From the NCBI RefSeq assembly GCF_030149425.1, contig NZ_JASBRQ010000058.1, positions 1 through 57,220 of the forward strand: DNA of 57,220 bases, written 5' to 3'. Positions 6,990 to 15,309 of this stretch are shown in pieces. The notes under the pieces are model-generated. The model saw only the letters and a list, made by a program, of their open reading frames with translations, was not told where the DNA came from and searched no databases. The stretch comes from Maricaulis sp. (GTDB lineage: Bacteria > Pseudomonadota > Alphaproteobacteria > Caulobacterales > Maricaulaceae). The first letter of the stretch is position 1. The number at the start of each line of letters is the position of its first letter. The translations under genes and the position numbers were made by a program.

Positions 6990-9201
6990 GGGGCTCATCG
7001 TTAGCATCCTCGCTTTCGGGATGGATAAGGATTGTTTCCGGGCGCCCAAGATGCACGTAGCTAATCGCACTAGAACAAGCCAACGATATATTGAAGAGCT
7101 TGCGAATGGCGGCCTCGTCCTGCCCGATCATCTGAGCTGCCTGATCTATGATGAGATCGAACGGCGCAGGTTGGAGGCTGTTGATGGCCTGGTTGCCGTA
7201 CAAACCTATATCCCGATACTGCGGTTCACTGATGAGGCGTCGTCGTTGTAGGAGTTGCAGGAAGTCCGTGAGCGCCTGCATTCGGAGCATGCCCGAGACG
7301 AATTCGAGCCAAGTTAGTGATCGCTTGTAGCTCTTGAACGCAGCTGGCAAGAAATCCGTTATGCGGTAGACAAGTCGCGCAGCGAACGAGGCTGCATGCA
7401 TTGCGTGTAAAGGAAAAACGCTCGACAGTACGGCGCGCGAACGAAGCGACAGAAATCCGTTTCCCGTTGTCGCGTGGTTGCGATCGGCCGCGTGCGTATC
7501 GCACGCACTGAGAACCACGATAGGCGGTGGCCGTTGCAGCTTCTGCTGAAGGTGCCATACATCAACCGGTGTATCCATCAAGTGCAAAACAGCCGCATCG
7601 CCTTCAGCATGCGACCCGTGTCCGTCGAAGATGACCAGAGCGCCTTGGTAGTTGTTCAACGCCTCGACTAGCTCTTCCTCGGAAGAGACTTCGACCTGCC
7701 GAATACTAATCTTGTCTCGCCACAGCTTTCCGAAAATCGAGAAAGCGTGTTCGAAGTAAGGTTGGATTGGATCATCCCTGCGAAGCGCGCTGATAATCAA
7801 AATTTCGGAGAACGCGCTTGGTGTTAGGTGCAACGGCCCCTTGGGGCCGATCTGTTCGACAAACAAGTTGCCGGGCGTGACCGGTATTCGGCTTGTGTCC
7901 TTCGCTAACGCTAGTGGAAGGCCGTCCAATTCGCACCATTCCAGGTGCGCATCCGCAATAATGCGAACGCCAGACTCAGACTGACGCACGACCTCCATTA
8001 GCTCCTTGGGGACCGACTTAGTTATTCTGTGCTGCATCTGTCGGAAAGCTTTGTGCCTCCGTCGCTCGTTGGTGTTTGCTCCCCGATGATGCGCCGCGAA
8101 CTGCCTGACTTGACCGCTTGTGCGGTTCACGTCATTTGGCAAACGGAGGACAGCCGAAATTTCCGATGCGGCCAGCGCACCAACGCAGTCGGTACCAAGA
8201 CGGCATTCCAATGCGCGCGTTTCCAGGATATGTCGAGCGAACGCCTTTTCACGGTCAGGTCTATCGAACGACCCCAGTGCATTGGCTTTTGCCTCTGTGA
8301 GTTCAAAATTGTAACCAGCTTGCCGCTGCAACATGCGCTGTACAGTTTTGAATGCCGCACGCCCTTGAGGAGCGAACACCTCGCCTGGGGGTGAGAGACT
8401 AAAGAAGTGCGGGAAAACAGCAGGAGCATATAGATTCACGTCGGGAGGGCATCGCCATGCGCGATGCGCCTCACGTTCGCCAATCCGTCGTCGCTCTTCT
8501 TGTATGCTCATCGCCGAGCGAACGATTTGGTCGAGATAGGGCGCGTTGCCAGCGCTCGGTTTCGGTATCTCAAACCTGCCTGAAACCATATCATCAAAAC
8601 CCGCAGCCGTAAGCGCCATCAAGTTCGGAACCACTGAGTTGTGCCCTTTGAGTTGATAACCCAGATCGCGTGGTGGTAGCGGCTCCCAGCTCGCTATGGC
8701 GTTGTGTGCGTTTGCCAATTCGGCCGAACTCACCTGCCCTGCCAATTCATCGCAAATTTTGAGGAAATGAGTTTGTAGGGCTTCGATCGTGAATTCATCG
8801 TAGTTGATCACGCCGCCCTGCTCGGCCACCACCGCGATGGAAAATGTGTGGCCTTTAATCCAGTCTTTATAGTCATCAGCGTCATGCCCGTGGCCAAGCA
8901 ACAGCACAGTAAATGGAGCGAAGGGCGGCGTTACCATCGATTTGATGGCGCGAGGCGACTGTGGATACCAGTTCACTGACGCGGCTCCGCCCATTCGCAC
9001 CGCCAAATAGGCGTTTTGACCTTCGGGCGTTCGCTCGAAAATGTCAGAGGGGAAGCGGCTTGCCAGACGGACTAGGTTAGAGTTGGCGAGCAGGCTTGGA
9101 GCAAAGCCCTGTGTGAGTGATGCGTGTTCTGGATCGTCGTCATGCACCGGTATGATGAAATGAATTGTGGGGAGGAGCGGTGGCAGCTCAGCCTCAGTCA
9201 T
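6973..9201 (-). CDS. CHAT-domain caspase-like cysteine protease
   Basis: A 742-residue soluble protein. The C-terminal third carries the CHAT (caspase HetF associated with TPRs) catalytic signature: His528 in FDGHGSH after a hydrophobic strand (ALVIF), and Cys567 in VVLSACDTH, 39 residues later, the normal caspase-fold dyad spacing. The sequence around residues 590-625 continues the fold. The N-terminal 400 residues have no TPR pattern I can see but contain a second GHGH (103-106). CHAT proteases act as effectors in several prokaryotic immune systems, including the CRISPR-associated TPR-CHAT (Craspase). The start overlaps the stop of the upstream 56-residue gene (ATGA), so it is the last gene of a three-gene operon. 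Substrate unknown; the membrane protein encoded in the operon is a candidate. Confidence 0.8.
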   Translation of the reverse strand: MTEAELPPLLPTIHFIIPVHDDDPEHASLTQGFAPSLLANSNLVRLASRFPSDIFERTPEGQNAYLAVRMGGAASVNWYPQSPRAIKSMVTPPFAPFTVLLLGHGHDADDYKDWIKGHTFSIAVVAEQGGVINYDEFTIEALQTHFLKICDELAGQVSSAELANAHNAIASWEPLPPRDLGYQLKGHNSVVPNLMALTAAGFDDMVSGRFEIPKPSAGNAPYLDQIVRSAMSIQEERRRIGEREAHRAWRCPPDVNLYAPAVFPHFFSLSPPGEVFAPQGRAAFKTVQRMLQRQAGYNFELTEAKANALGSFDRPDREKAFARHILETRALECRLGTDCVGALAASEISAVLRLPNDVNRTSGQVRQFAAHHRGANTNERRRHKAFRQMQHRITKSVPKELMEVVRQSESGVRIIADAHLEWCELDGLPLALAKDTSRIPVTPGNLFVEQIGPKGPLHLTPSAFSEILIISALRRDDPIQPYFEHAFSIFGKLWRDKISIRQVEVSSEEELVEALNNYQGALVIFDGHGSHAEGDAAVLHLMDTPVDVWHLQQKLQRPPPIVVLSACDTHAADRNHATTGNGFLSLRSRAVLSSVFPLHAMHAASFAARLVYRITDFLPAAFKSYKRSLTWLEFVSGMLRMQALTDFLQLLQRRRLISEPQYRDIGLYGNQAINSLQPAPFDLIIDQAAQMIGQDEAAIRKLFNISLACSSAISYVHLGRPETILIHPESEDANDEPLTATP

Positions 9202-9368
9202 CCTGCGAACGCGTCCATTAGATCGACAGCTCCTTCGGCCTTTGCATCCACTGCCTGCCGGTATCGGCCATGCCTGTCATTGTATCGGTAAGCTTCTGCG
9301 GGCTTGAGGCCGTCGGAGGCGATGCGAACTCCGTTCAAAAGCTTCCGAAATCGTCGTAGCGGCATCAT
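9198..9368 (-). CDS. 56-residue protein linking membrane protein and CHAT protease
   Basis: A small basic protein starting MMPLRRFRKLLNG, with a polar C-terminus (VDLMDAFAG). The start at 9368 lies four bases after the upstream stop, and its own stop overlaps the protease ATG, so it is squeezed between two large genes with no spare DNA. I take this as strong evidence of a real gene; an upstream in-frame start would overlap the previous gene extensively. Possible roles are adaptor, inhibitor or sensor for the protease, none shown by motifs. Unrecognised family. Confidence 0.6.
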   Translation of the reverse strand: MMPLRRFRKLLNGVRIASDGLKPAEAYRYNDRHGRYRQAVDAKAEGAVDLMDAFAG

Positions 9369-9372
9369 TGAG

Positions 9373-11655
9373 TTAGCCTTGCCCAGCTTCGGCCGCGTTC
9401 GCCGCAGTTTCAAATTCGGCCGCGATTTGTTGAAGCAACGCCGCCATAGCTTCTCGGTCCTGCGCCTCCATTGCACGCTCAATGTCGGAATGCGAGTACC
9501 GTTCACGCCACAGCGTATCCGCTCGCTCTCGAATTCCGGCAGCTGCACGAAGAAGCTCGTCGCCGGCCGGCGCGTCTTCCTTCGCTAGTTCAGCGGCCAG
9601 AAATGATCCAACGGACGCGCGATCTTCGCGCATCAATTTTAACGTCGCGATTGCGAACATTCCACGCTCTAGTACGCGCTGGCCATTGCGTTCACGCCCC
9701 GCTCCAAATGCCCAGGAAAGCAGCAAAGCCTCAAACGCTTCGATCTCTTCGTCAGGAATTTGCAGTACGACTCCCGTCCTGGCTAAATCGAATAGCCGTT
9801 CCGACAACCGATATGCTTCTACAAATCGGATCGTATCGGCATCCGTCGGTATCCACGAAGACGTGCTTGCAAGCCACAGTGCGTGCTTTCTCAAATCAGC
9901 CGCGAGCGAGGGCACGCAGGAAGGCGTGGTTGATGCGGCGAGCAACAGTTTTGCAATGTCGCACTGCCACGCGATTAAATCGAACGCGAAGTGTGACCGC
10001 TTTTCTATTGCCTCGAGCAACAAATCCTTTTGGCCGCGATACAACTCCTCAGCCCACTGCTCAAGATGACCTAAGAACCGTCTACTGGCGTCATCATCCT
10101 CGTTCTGTCGATCGATGTTCTGGATGAAGTGCTGAAGCTGTTGGCTCGCCGATAGCGGATCAGTCACGCTGTAGAACGACTCCAAAATGGTACTGTGCCG
10201 ATCAAGTAGGCTTTCGCCGCCCGGCACCTTTAGAACCATGGATGCCAGTGAGTGCAATCGCTGTCGCAATTCTCGAAGCGCAAATCCTACATCGGCATGA
10301 TCACTCCGAAGCAGGAGAATAAAATGATCGCGGAGTTGGTCGGTGGCCGTCTTCGGTACCGCGTAGTAGAGATCTTCCTTGATACCGAGTACCAATCCGC
10401 CGGTACCGATATCGGTGATTTTCTTGATCACTGTGAGGGCGTCGTTCGGCGCGCCCTCGATAATCATCATCGACGCCGTCTTACCCATGGTGCGCACGCC
10501 GTTCATCGTGACGTCGATGAACTTGTTTGATAGCGCCGTTTCAACTGCATCAGCTAAGTATGTGGCGGCCAGCGCCGCCTCGGTTTTCGATGCCGCGACA
10601 TGCGCATAGTCAATCTTCGCATATAGGTGCGATAGCCCCGCAAAACTGCCGAACAGCTGAGTGAGTAGTTGCTCGTCGCGACTATGAACCGCAATGTCTA
10701 CCGTTAGTCTCAAATGTTCCAGTGAATCCGTTACAAACCCTTCACCGGCGAAGGGGTTGATCATGAACGGACGGAGATCAGGGAAGAAAGATTGGCCTTT
10801 AGATTCGATGTAGGTGCGGTTGACCGCAACAATCGCGTGAAGCCCCGCCGCTGACGCCTCGTGATCACCGGCCATCGCGCTTTGACGAACCATTGAACTC
10901 ACATAGCGAAGCGCTTGGCGTGCCCCATCGAGCCAGTGGGCGTTTTGCTTGAAATACGAGTACAGCGCAAAATCAGTGCCTGCCAATTCGTTTTCCTCGA
11001 GCCCCATTGCTTGGAGGTTAGATTGAATTAGCGGCCGCGCTCTCCTGGCGCGACGCCCCCAGGTGCGCATTACTCGCTGGGTACGAGCAACCAGGGATCC
11101 AATTTGCCGTGCGGGATTGATGAGCGCGAGCGCGCGATTATAGGCGAAGAGATAGAGGACTAGAGTAATCACAACAGCCCAGGCATTTCCCCACACTAGC
11201 CAAGCAGCTTCGATCTCCGCTTGGGTAATCGGGGATATCGCAATCGCCAACGCAAGAAGCATTGAAGCCAGAAACGCCATAAGTAGCGAGGGATCGCGAC
11301 TGAGCCATCTAAACAGTCCATGCGGCAATCGCTCTACATTGACCTGCAAGGCGAAGAGCACGAGTGAGAAAACAATTGCTGTGGCTCCGACCAGCGTAGT
11401 TCCTACGGCTTGTGATAGATCAAACAAAACCTCTTCACGGGTGCCTGTCGCAAGCCAACTCGCAAGCTCCACTTCATTGCGTTGCACGATGGAAGCCGTC
11501 GCCAACATTAGCGCGACAATTATCAAGCCCAGAATGATCGGGCCGTGCGCCCGAACCCGCTCCGATAGGCGCCACGTCCACAAGTCCCAATGCTGCCAAG
11601 CCAGACCGTAGCCAATCGAAAAACAGCGCTTCAGGTTTGTCATCACAGATTGCAT
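9373..11655 (-). CDS. DUF2254-like membrane protein with long helical domain
   Basis: A 760-residue protein. Four membrane helices are predicted by eye in the N-terminal quarter (about residues 38-57, 86-106, 123-142 and 152-172). The second and third, with VFSLVLFALQV followed by a polar loop and LFRWLSRDPSLLMAF, resemble DUF2254 family membrane proteins. Residues about 180-760 form a large alpha-helical domain without a recognised motif, plausibly cytoplasmic. It is the first gene of the operon with the 56-residue protein and the CHAT protease. By analogy with protease-activated pore formers (caspase and gasdermin pairs), it could be cleaved to permeabilise the membrane; this is inference. 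A start four codons later is also possible. Confidence 0.7.
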   Translation of the reverse strand: MQSVMTNLKRCFSIGYGLAWQHWDLWTWRLSERVRAHGPIILGLIIVALMLATASIVQRNEVELASWLATGTREEVLFDLSQAVGTTLVGATAIVFSLVLFALQVNVERLPHGLFRWLSRDPSLLMAFLASMLLALAIAISPITQAEIEAAWLVWGNAWAVVITLVLYLFAYNRALALINPARQIGSLVARTQRVMRTWGRRARRARPLIQSNLQAMGLEENELAGTDFALYSYFKQNAHWLDGARQALRYVSSMVRQSAMAGDHEASAAGLHAIVAVNRTYIESKGQSFFPDLRPFMINPFAGEGFVTDSLEHLRLTVDIAVHSRDEQLLTQLFGSFAGLSHLYAKIDYAHVAASKTEAALAATYLADAVETALSNKFIDVTMNGVRTMGKTASMMIIEGAPNDALTVIKKITDIGTGGLVLGIKEDLYYAVPKTATDQLRDHFILLLRSDHADVGFALRELRQRLHSLASMVLKVPGGESLLDRHSTILESFYSVTDPLSASQQLQHFIQNIDRQNEDDDASRRFLGHLEQWAEELYRGQKDLLLEAIEKRSHFAFDLIAWQCDIAKLLLAASTTPSCVPSLAADLRKHALWLASTSSWIPTDADTIRFVEAYRLSERLFDLARTGVVLQIPDEEIEAFEALLLSWAFGAGRERNGQRVLERGMFAIATLKLMREDRASVGSFLAAELAKEDAPAGDELLRAAAGIRERADTLWRERYSHSDIERAMEAQDREAMAALLQQIAAEFETAANAAEAGQG

Positions 11656-12043
11656 CGCCGTAGCGTAACAACAGTCTGAATTGGTTCCTAGCTGTCCGGC
11701 CGATCGGTCTCAATATGGGACACAGCACCTCGGAGTTTGGGGCGAGGCACAACGCGGGCTTTAATCCGAAATGAGATGGTGCGCGTGGTCGGACTCGAAC
11801 CATCTCCTCCCTGTAATGTGATAATTCAATCAGGGGATAGAGATTTCTGCACCACCCGAACAATAGTGGTAACACCAGCGGTGTGCCTTGCGTGGCTTGA
11901 AAGGAGCGAGATCTAGGGCCGTTTGAGGCTCTTCACGCCTTTTCCTAAATCATCGCCCGCCGAATCCACAAACGAGGAGCGCTTGCGGCGCTTTGTGTTT
12001 TCGGTAACGCTAAAAACTGGTGCATTCGCGACCGAGCTCGGCC
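11656..12043. other. Gene-free stretch with tRNA-like sequence
   Basis: This 388-bp gap lies downstream of the integrase and upstream of the membrane-protein/CHAT operon, both on the minus strand. It must hold the operon promoter, which I cannot pinpoint, and contains the tRNA-like sequence at 11777-11859. I see no other convincing feature. Confidence 0.5.
11777..11859 (-). other. Degenerate tRNA-like sequence (possible tRNA relic or att remnant)
   Basis: On the minus strand the last 30 bases look like the 3' half of a tRNA: a T-arm with loop TTCGAGT, seven acceptor bases CACGCGC, then A and an encoded CCA. An imperfect 5' acceptor partner (TCGGGTG, two mismatches) lies 83 bases upstream. 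The T-stem has one mismatch and one G-U pair. I cannot form a normal D-arm or a seven-base anticodon loop. This suggests a decayed tRNA or a tRNA 3'-end copy left by integration, not a working tRNA. Confidence 0.35.
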
Positions 12044-13330
12044 TTATTTCGATGCGTTTTTGCGTTTTGAAGAGCGGGCCTTTATGCCCTGTTTTGCTTG
12101 ATACTCCAGCGCGTCGCTCTCGGCGCTAAGTTCCGCATGCATTGCGTCCCATCCGCCGATCCCCATTAACACGCGGTCGGCATACTTGATGGTGTTTACG
12201 TGACCATAATGCTGCTCGATCATCTTGACCGATGTGCCCATCTGCTGCGCGAGAATGTAGACATCTACACCAGCGGAGAGCCGGAGCGTGGCGTAGGTAT
12301 GGCGCAGACAATAGGTCGTCCGCGGAATTCCGCTCGGACCCTCGCGCAGTTCGGCGTAATTCAGAAGGTCGTCGACCGTGTCTTTGTAGAGGTATTTTGC
12401 AGGCTTCCCATTGATGATGGTGAAGACAGGGTCGTTTGGTTCGGTGGCTTCCGATAGATCGCGAATGCGATCAAGGTATTTCCTTAAGCTCGCCGCGGCG
12501 ATCAGCTTTCGTGTTTTTCCTTTGCCGCGCACATAAATGACCAGAATGCTTTGACCGTCTTTATCCTTGGCATCCGTTATGTCCCGCCAGCGTAGGTTTT
12601 TCGCTTCTGCCGGCCGCATGCCTGTGTTGGCCATGATAAGGATGAAATTATAACAGACAGCACGATACCAACTTCCTTGTGGTGTCGTTGCTTCCTTCAT
12701 CCATGCTCGCCCCTTTGTGTGAAGCTTGCGGTATTCCTCCAGCGTAAATTCGTCACGACGGTTGGTTTTGAGTTTCGGCATGCCCTCGAACGCGTGACCG
12801 GCCGGTACGTAGCGTTTGCCAATCGCATATTTCACAATGGCTGAAAGGATGCTCATCTCGATACGGATAGTCGCATCGCTGATTGGCCTGTTGCCGCGCC
12901 CCTGCCCATTTTCCCTGCGCCAAAGCGGATATTCGGACCAGTGCCTTTGTTTCACAAGGTGAATCTGTGTGGTGCCGAGATATTTGTCGAGGGGACCTTC
13001 GACCTTGTTTCTGACGTTTTTTGCGCGCGCCTGGCTAATCTCACCGCCGTTTGCGCGGCGTTCTTGTGTTTGTGCATATTCTTCCGCGACCTGCGAGAAG
13101 GGACGATTGAACACTGGAACTTCATGCTTCACGCGGAAGCGAATGTCCGCGTCTTCGTCCATCGCCCGATCGCGAGCGGTTTGCCTGTCAGCGGTATTTA
13201 GAGCGATTGTTTTGTAGCGATCTTCGTCCTGAATGCGAATGCGACAGTAGAAGTTTTTGTGCGCTACATCTCCACGCCGGAAGATGATGAGGCCGGGTTT
13301 GATCTGCTCTTTGTCGAGGAGAAAGCTCAT
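12044..13330 (-). CDS. Tyrosine-type site-specific integrase
   Basis: A 428-residue integrase. The N-terminal part (about 1-170) contains an arm/core-binding region. The catalytic domain shows Arg in TGMRPAEAKNLRW, Lys in RGKGKTRK, Arg-His in YCLRHTYATL and the nucleophilic Tyr in EQHYGHV, with MGTS where LGH is more usual, as in many genomic-island integrases. It probably drives integration and excision of the left-hand element by cutting at an attachment site. The 11-bp-phased repeats directly upstream would suit its arm-binding domain. It sits at the boundary between accessory DNA and core genes, the usual position for an island integrase. Confidence 0.9.
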   Translation of the reverse strand: MSFLLDKEQIKPGLIIFRRGDVAHKNFYCRIRIQDEDRYKTIALNTADRQTARDRAMDEDADIRFRVKHEVPVFNRPFSQVAEEYAQTQERRANGGEISQARAKNVRNKVEGPLDKYLGTTQIHLVKQRHWSEYPLWRRENGQGRGNRPISDATIRIEMSILSAIVKYAIGKRYVPAGHAFEGMPKLKTNRRDEFTLEEYRKLHTKGRAWMKEATTPQGSWYRAVCYNFILIMANTGMRPAEAKNLRWRDITDAKDKDGQSILVIYVRGKGKTRKLIAAASLRKYLDRIRDLSEATEPNDPVFTIINGKPAKYLYKDTVDDLLNYAELREGPSGIPRTTYCLRHTYATLRLSAGVDVYILAQQMGTSVKMIEQHYGHVNTIKYADRVLMGIGGWDAMHAELSAESDALEYQAKQGIKARSSKRKNASK

Positions 13331-13344
13331 ATTTTTTCTCTCCT

Positions 13345-13413
13345 CTGTGTAGAATCTGTGCAGATTTTCGACATAAACACCTGATTTTTCGTATCTGTGT
13401 AGGTTTTGTGTAG
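13345..13413. repeat. Two pairs of phased direct repeats, candidate integrase arm sites
   Basis: CTGTGTAG at 13345-13352, CTGTGCAG at 13356-13363, CTGTGTAG at 13395-13402 and TTGTGTAG at 13406-13413. Within each pair the copies are 11 bp apart (one helical turn), and the pairs are 50 bp apart. Phased direct repeats next to an integrase gene are typical of arm-type integrase/excisionase sites, or of an operator controlling int. They begin 15 bp upstream of the integrase ATG. Confidence 0.6.
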
Positions 13414-13551
13414 GTGATTATAGCAGAAAATAGGTATTAATTATAGTGATTTATTGGAATCTTCTCACCCGCTCCATTCTCTTCCCAGAACATTCAAAAG
13501 AGACATGGACGCCTGTCCTGCAAGCGCCTTGTGCGTACGTTTGCCGTGATC

Positions 13552-13698
13552 CTAGAAGGGTGTCCGGTCGAGCTTCTGGGCCGGGCGGTCGCGCCGGGCC
13601 TGCTTATCCATTTCACGCAGTTGGAACTGCGGATGGACCAGATCGACGAGCGCATAAAGCGGCGTCGGGGTTTTGGCATCCCGTTTGGCGCGTCGCAT
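13552..13698 (-). CDS. Small hypothetical protein
   Basis: A 48-residue basic protein (MRRAKRDAKTPTPLYALVDL...). The ATG at 13698 is chosen because GAGGAGAC lies seven bases upstream. Base composition is GC-rich like the core genes to the right, so it probably belongs to the chromosome rather than the element. It lies downstream of a bidirectional terminator. Without a recognisable domain its function is unknown; it could also be a chance frame, though the ribosome site is good. Confidence 0.4.
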   Translation of the reverse strand: MRRAKRDAKTPTPLYALVDLVHPQFQLREMDKQARRDRPAQKLDRTPF

Positions 13699-13804
13699 TG
13701 CAGGTCTCCTCTTCTTGCCACCCTGCCAGTTTGTCAGCCGAGTGCGGCGCGAAGAGGACGCGAATGCGACCCGATTAGGGTGATTTCGTGGGCCCAAGAA
13801 AAAA

Positions 13805-13829
13805 GCCGCAGAGCATGACGCTCCGCGGC
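13805..13829 (-). terminator. Rho-independent terminator
   Basis: A GC-rich stem (GCCGCAGAGC / GCTCCGCGGC, one internal mismatch) flanked by A-runs on the left and T-runs on the right, so it can work on both strands. It lies just downstream of the XRE regulator gene. Confidence 0.8.
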
Positions 13830-13855
13830 TTTTTCTGGTGTCGTGATCGCAGGCG

Positions 13856-14242
13856 CTATTCGGACAGGGAGCGCAGCAGGTCGATCACCCGGCGGCGGAC
13901 CGTCTGGTCCTTGATGCCGGAAAAGGCCGAGGCCAGGGCGAGACCGTCCGGGCTGGCGATGAAATCATAGAGTGTATCGCTCTCCGAACCCTTGAGCTCG
14001 GAATCGCCGCTCTCGTCGAGACCTTCGAAGAAATAAGCGACAGGCACTTCCATCACTTTGGCGACATGGAACAGACGGCTGGCGCCGATACGGTTGGTAC
14101 CGCGCTCATATTTCTGAACCTGCTGGAAGGTAACGCCCAGCTTCTCGCCCAGTTCGGACTGGCTCATATCGAGCATGCTGCGACGCAAACGCAGACGAGC
14201 GCCCACATGCTGGTCGATACTGGTCGGGCCTCTAGCACTCAT
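13856..14242 (-). CDS. XRE/Cro-CI family transcriptional regulator
   Basis: A 128-residue regulator. The helix-turn-helix spans about residues 18-72 (RLRLRRSMLDMSQSELGEKL, then VTFQQVQKYERGTNRIGASR), which is the form of a small XRE family found across alphaproteobacteria. The C-terminal half is helical and may dimerise. It lies 7 bp downstream of the LysR gene in the same direction, hinting at a shared transcript, and is followed by a strong terminator. Regulated genes cannot be inferred from the window. Confidence 0.9.
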   Translation of the reverse strand: MSARGPTSIDQHVGARLRLRRSMLDMSQSELGEKLGVTFQQVQKYERGTNRIGASRLFHVAKVMEVPVAYFFEGLDESGDSELKGSESDTLYDFIASPDGLALASAFSGIKDQTVRRRVIDLLRSLSE

Positions 14243-14249
14243 GTCATCC

Positions 14250-15236
14250 TCACTTTTGTGGTCTTATGACTTCTATGTCGCTGAATTCACTCGGGTGACA
14301 GAACTCGTCTCTGAACCAAGGATTGTTCTTACGTTCGAAGATTTCGTTAATCCAGTCACCCACGCACTTTATTCGACCAACTCTATGGCTTTCCGGCATA
14401 TACTTGAGCCAGAACCGGACATCTTGCTTGAAATCATAGTCAAGAATGACGAGTTCGTCGGGATACAGTGCTGCCAAATAAGTCGGCGCCATAGCGATAC
14501 CACCGCCATGACGCATCGTTTCGAACAACACCGAACTTATGTCCGTACGAAAGTTATAGTTTATGTACGAGTCGACGGCTTCGACCCGGTCACCCCACAA
14601 CTCAAGGTCCCGATCATACTGCTGGAGCTTGAGAAATCGTAGGTTGAGCGCTTCATGGGCCGACTGCGGCGCGCCATATGTATTAATAAATTCGCGCGAT
14701 GCGAACGGCATGAAGTGAAGCGAACCGAGCGCATCCGTGCGCGCATCCATGTCCTTTTCCGGCAGGAAGGTGATGGAAAGATCCGGCGCGCGACCGAAGG
14801 GTGTACCGTTCGGGGACCCGTTCAAAGTCAGGTCGATACCCGGGTGTACCCGCATGAAACGCGGGATGTGCCGCGACAGCCAATACGTCGCCAGCCCGTC
14901 CGAGGCCTGTAGTCTTACTTCTCCCGTGGCCGACTTGTCGCTACCGGCGACACGGGATTCCAGTTGTTGTGCCGAGCGCTGCATGGTGCGCGCATAATCC
15001 AATGCGACTTCGCCGGCCTCGGTCAGGCTGACGCCATCGGCGCGCCGCACAATAAGTTGTGCACCCAGGCGGCTTTCCAGTTGCCGCATGCGTTTTGACA
15101 CGGTCGGCTGCTGGCAGCCGAGCACATTGGCCGCCGCGCTCATCGAGCCGGTGGTCGCAACCGCATGAAAAATCTGCAAGTCTTCCCAGTCGAAGACATT
15201 GCGTCTCAGGTCGATGGTTGTTTGCTGACTATCCAC
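14250..15236 (-). CDS. LysR-family transcriptional regulator
   Basis: A 328-residue LTTR. The winged helix-turn-helix is at about residues 15-75 (LQIFHAVATTGSMSAAANVL, QQPTVSKRMRQLE), followed by a linker helix and a two-lobed effector domain to about residue 300. The start is GTG. It is divergent from the 15310-17352 operon with only 73 bp between them, the classical arrangement for a LysR regulator controlling its neighbour. The effector ligand is unknown. Co-direction with the XRE gene downstream suggests both are on one message. Confidence 0.9.
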   Translation of the reverse strand: MDSQQTTIDLRRNVFDWEDLQIFHAVATTGSMSAAANVLGCQQPTVSKRMRQLESRLGAQLIVRRADGVSLTEAGEVALDYARTMQRSAQQLESRVAGSDKSATGEVRLQASDGLATYWLSRHIPRFMRVHPGIDLTLNGSPNGTPFGRAPDLSITFLPEKDMDARTDALGSLHFMPFASREFINTYGAPQSAHEALNLRFLKLQQYDRDLELWGDRVEAVDSYINYNFRTDISSVLFETMRHGGGIAMAPTYLAALYPDELVILDYDFKQDVRFWLKYMPESHRVGRIKCVGDWINEIFERKNNPWFRDEFCHPSEFSDIEVIRPQK

Positions 15237-15309
15237 TATTCCAACTTCACTCAGGCTGCCCAGACGCCGAGCTGTTAACCATTGGACATGTCGCAGAGAG
15301 CGTTGTCCG

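Noticed and set aside
11474..11875. 133-codon minus-strand frame upstream of the membrane-protein gene
   Set aside because: It overlaps the DUF2254-like gene start and the tRNA-like sequence, has no ribosome site and no domain.
13446..13778. 110-codon plus-strand frame at the element boundary
   Set aside because: Pro/Arg/Gly-rich translation with no ribosome site, opposite the better supported small minus-strand gene.
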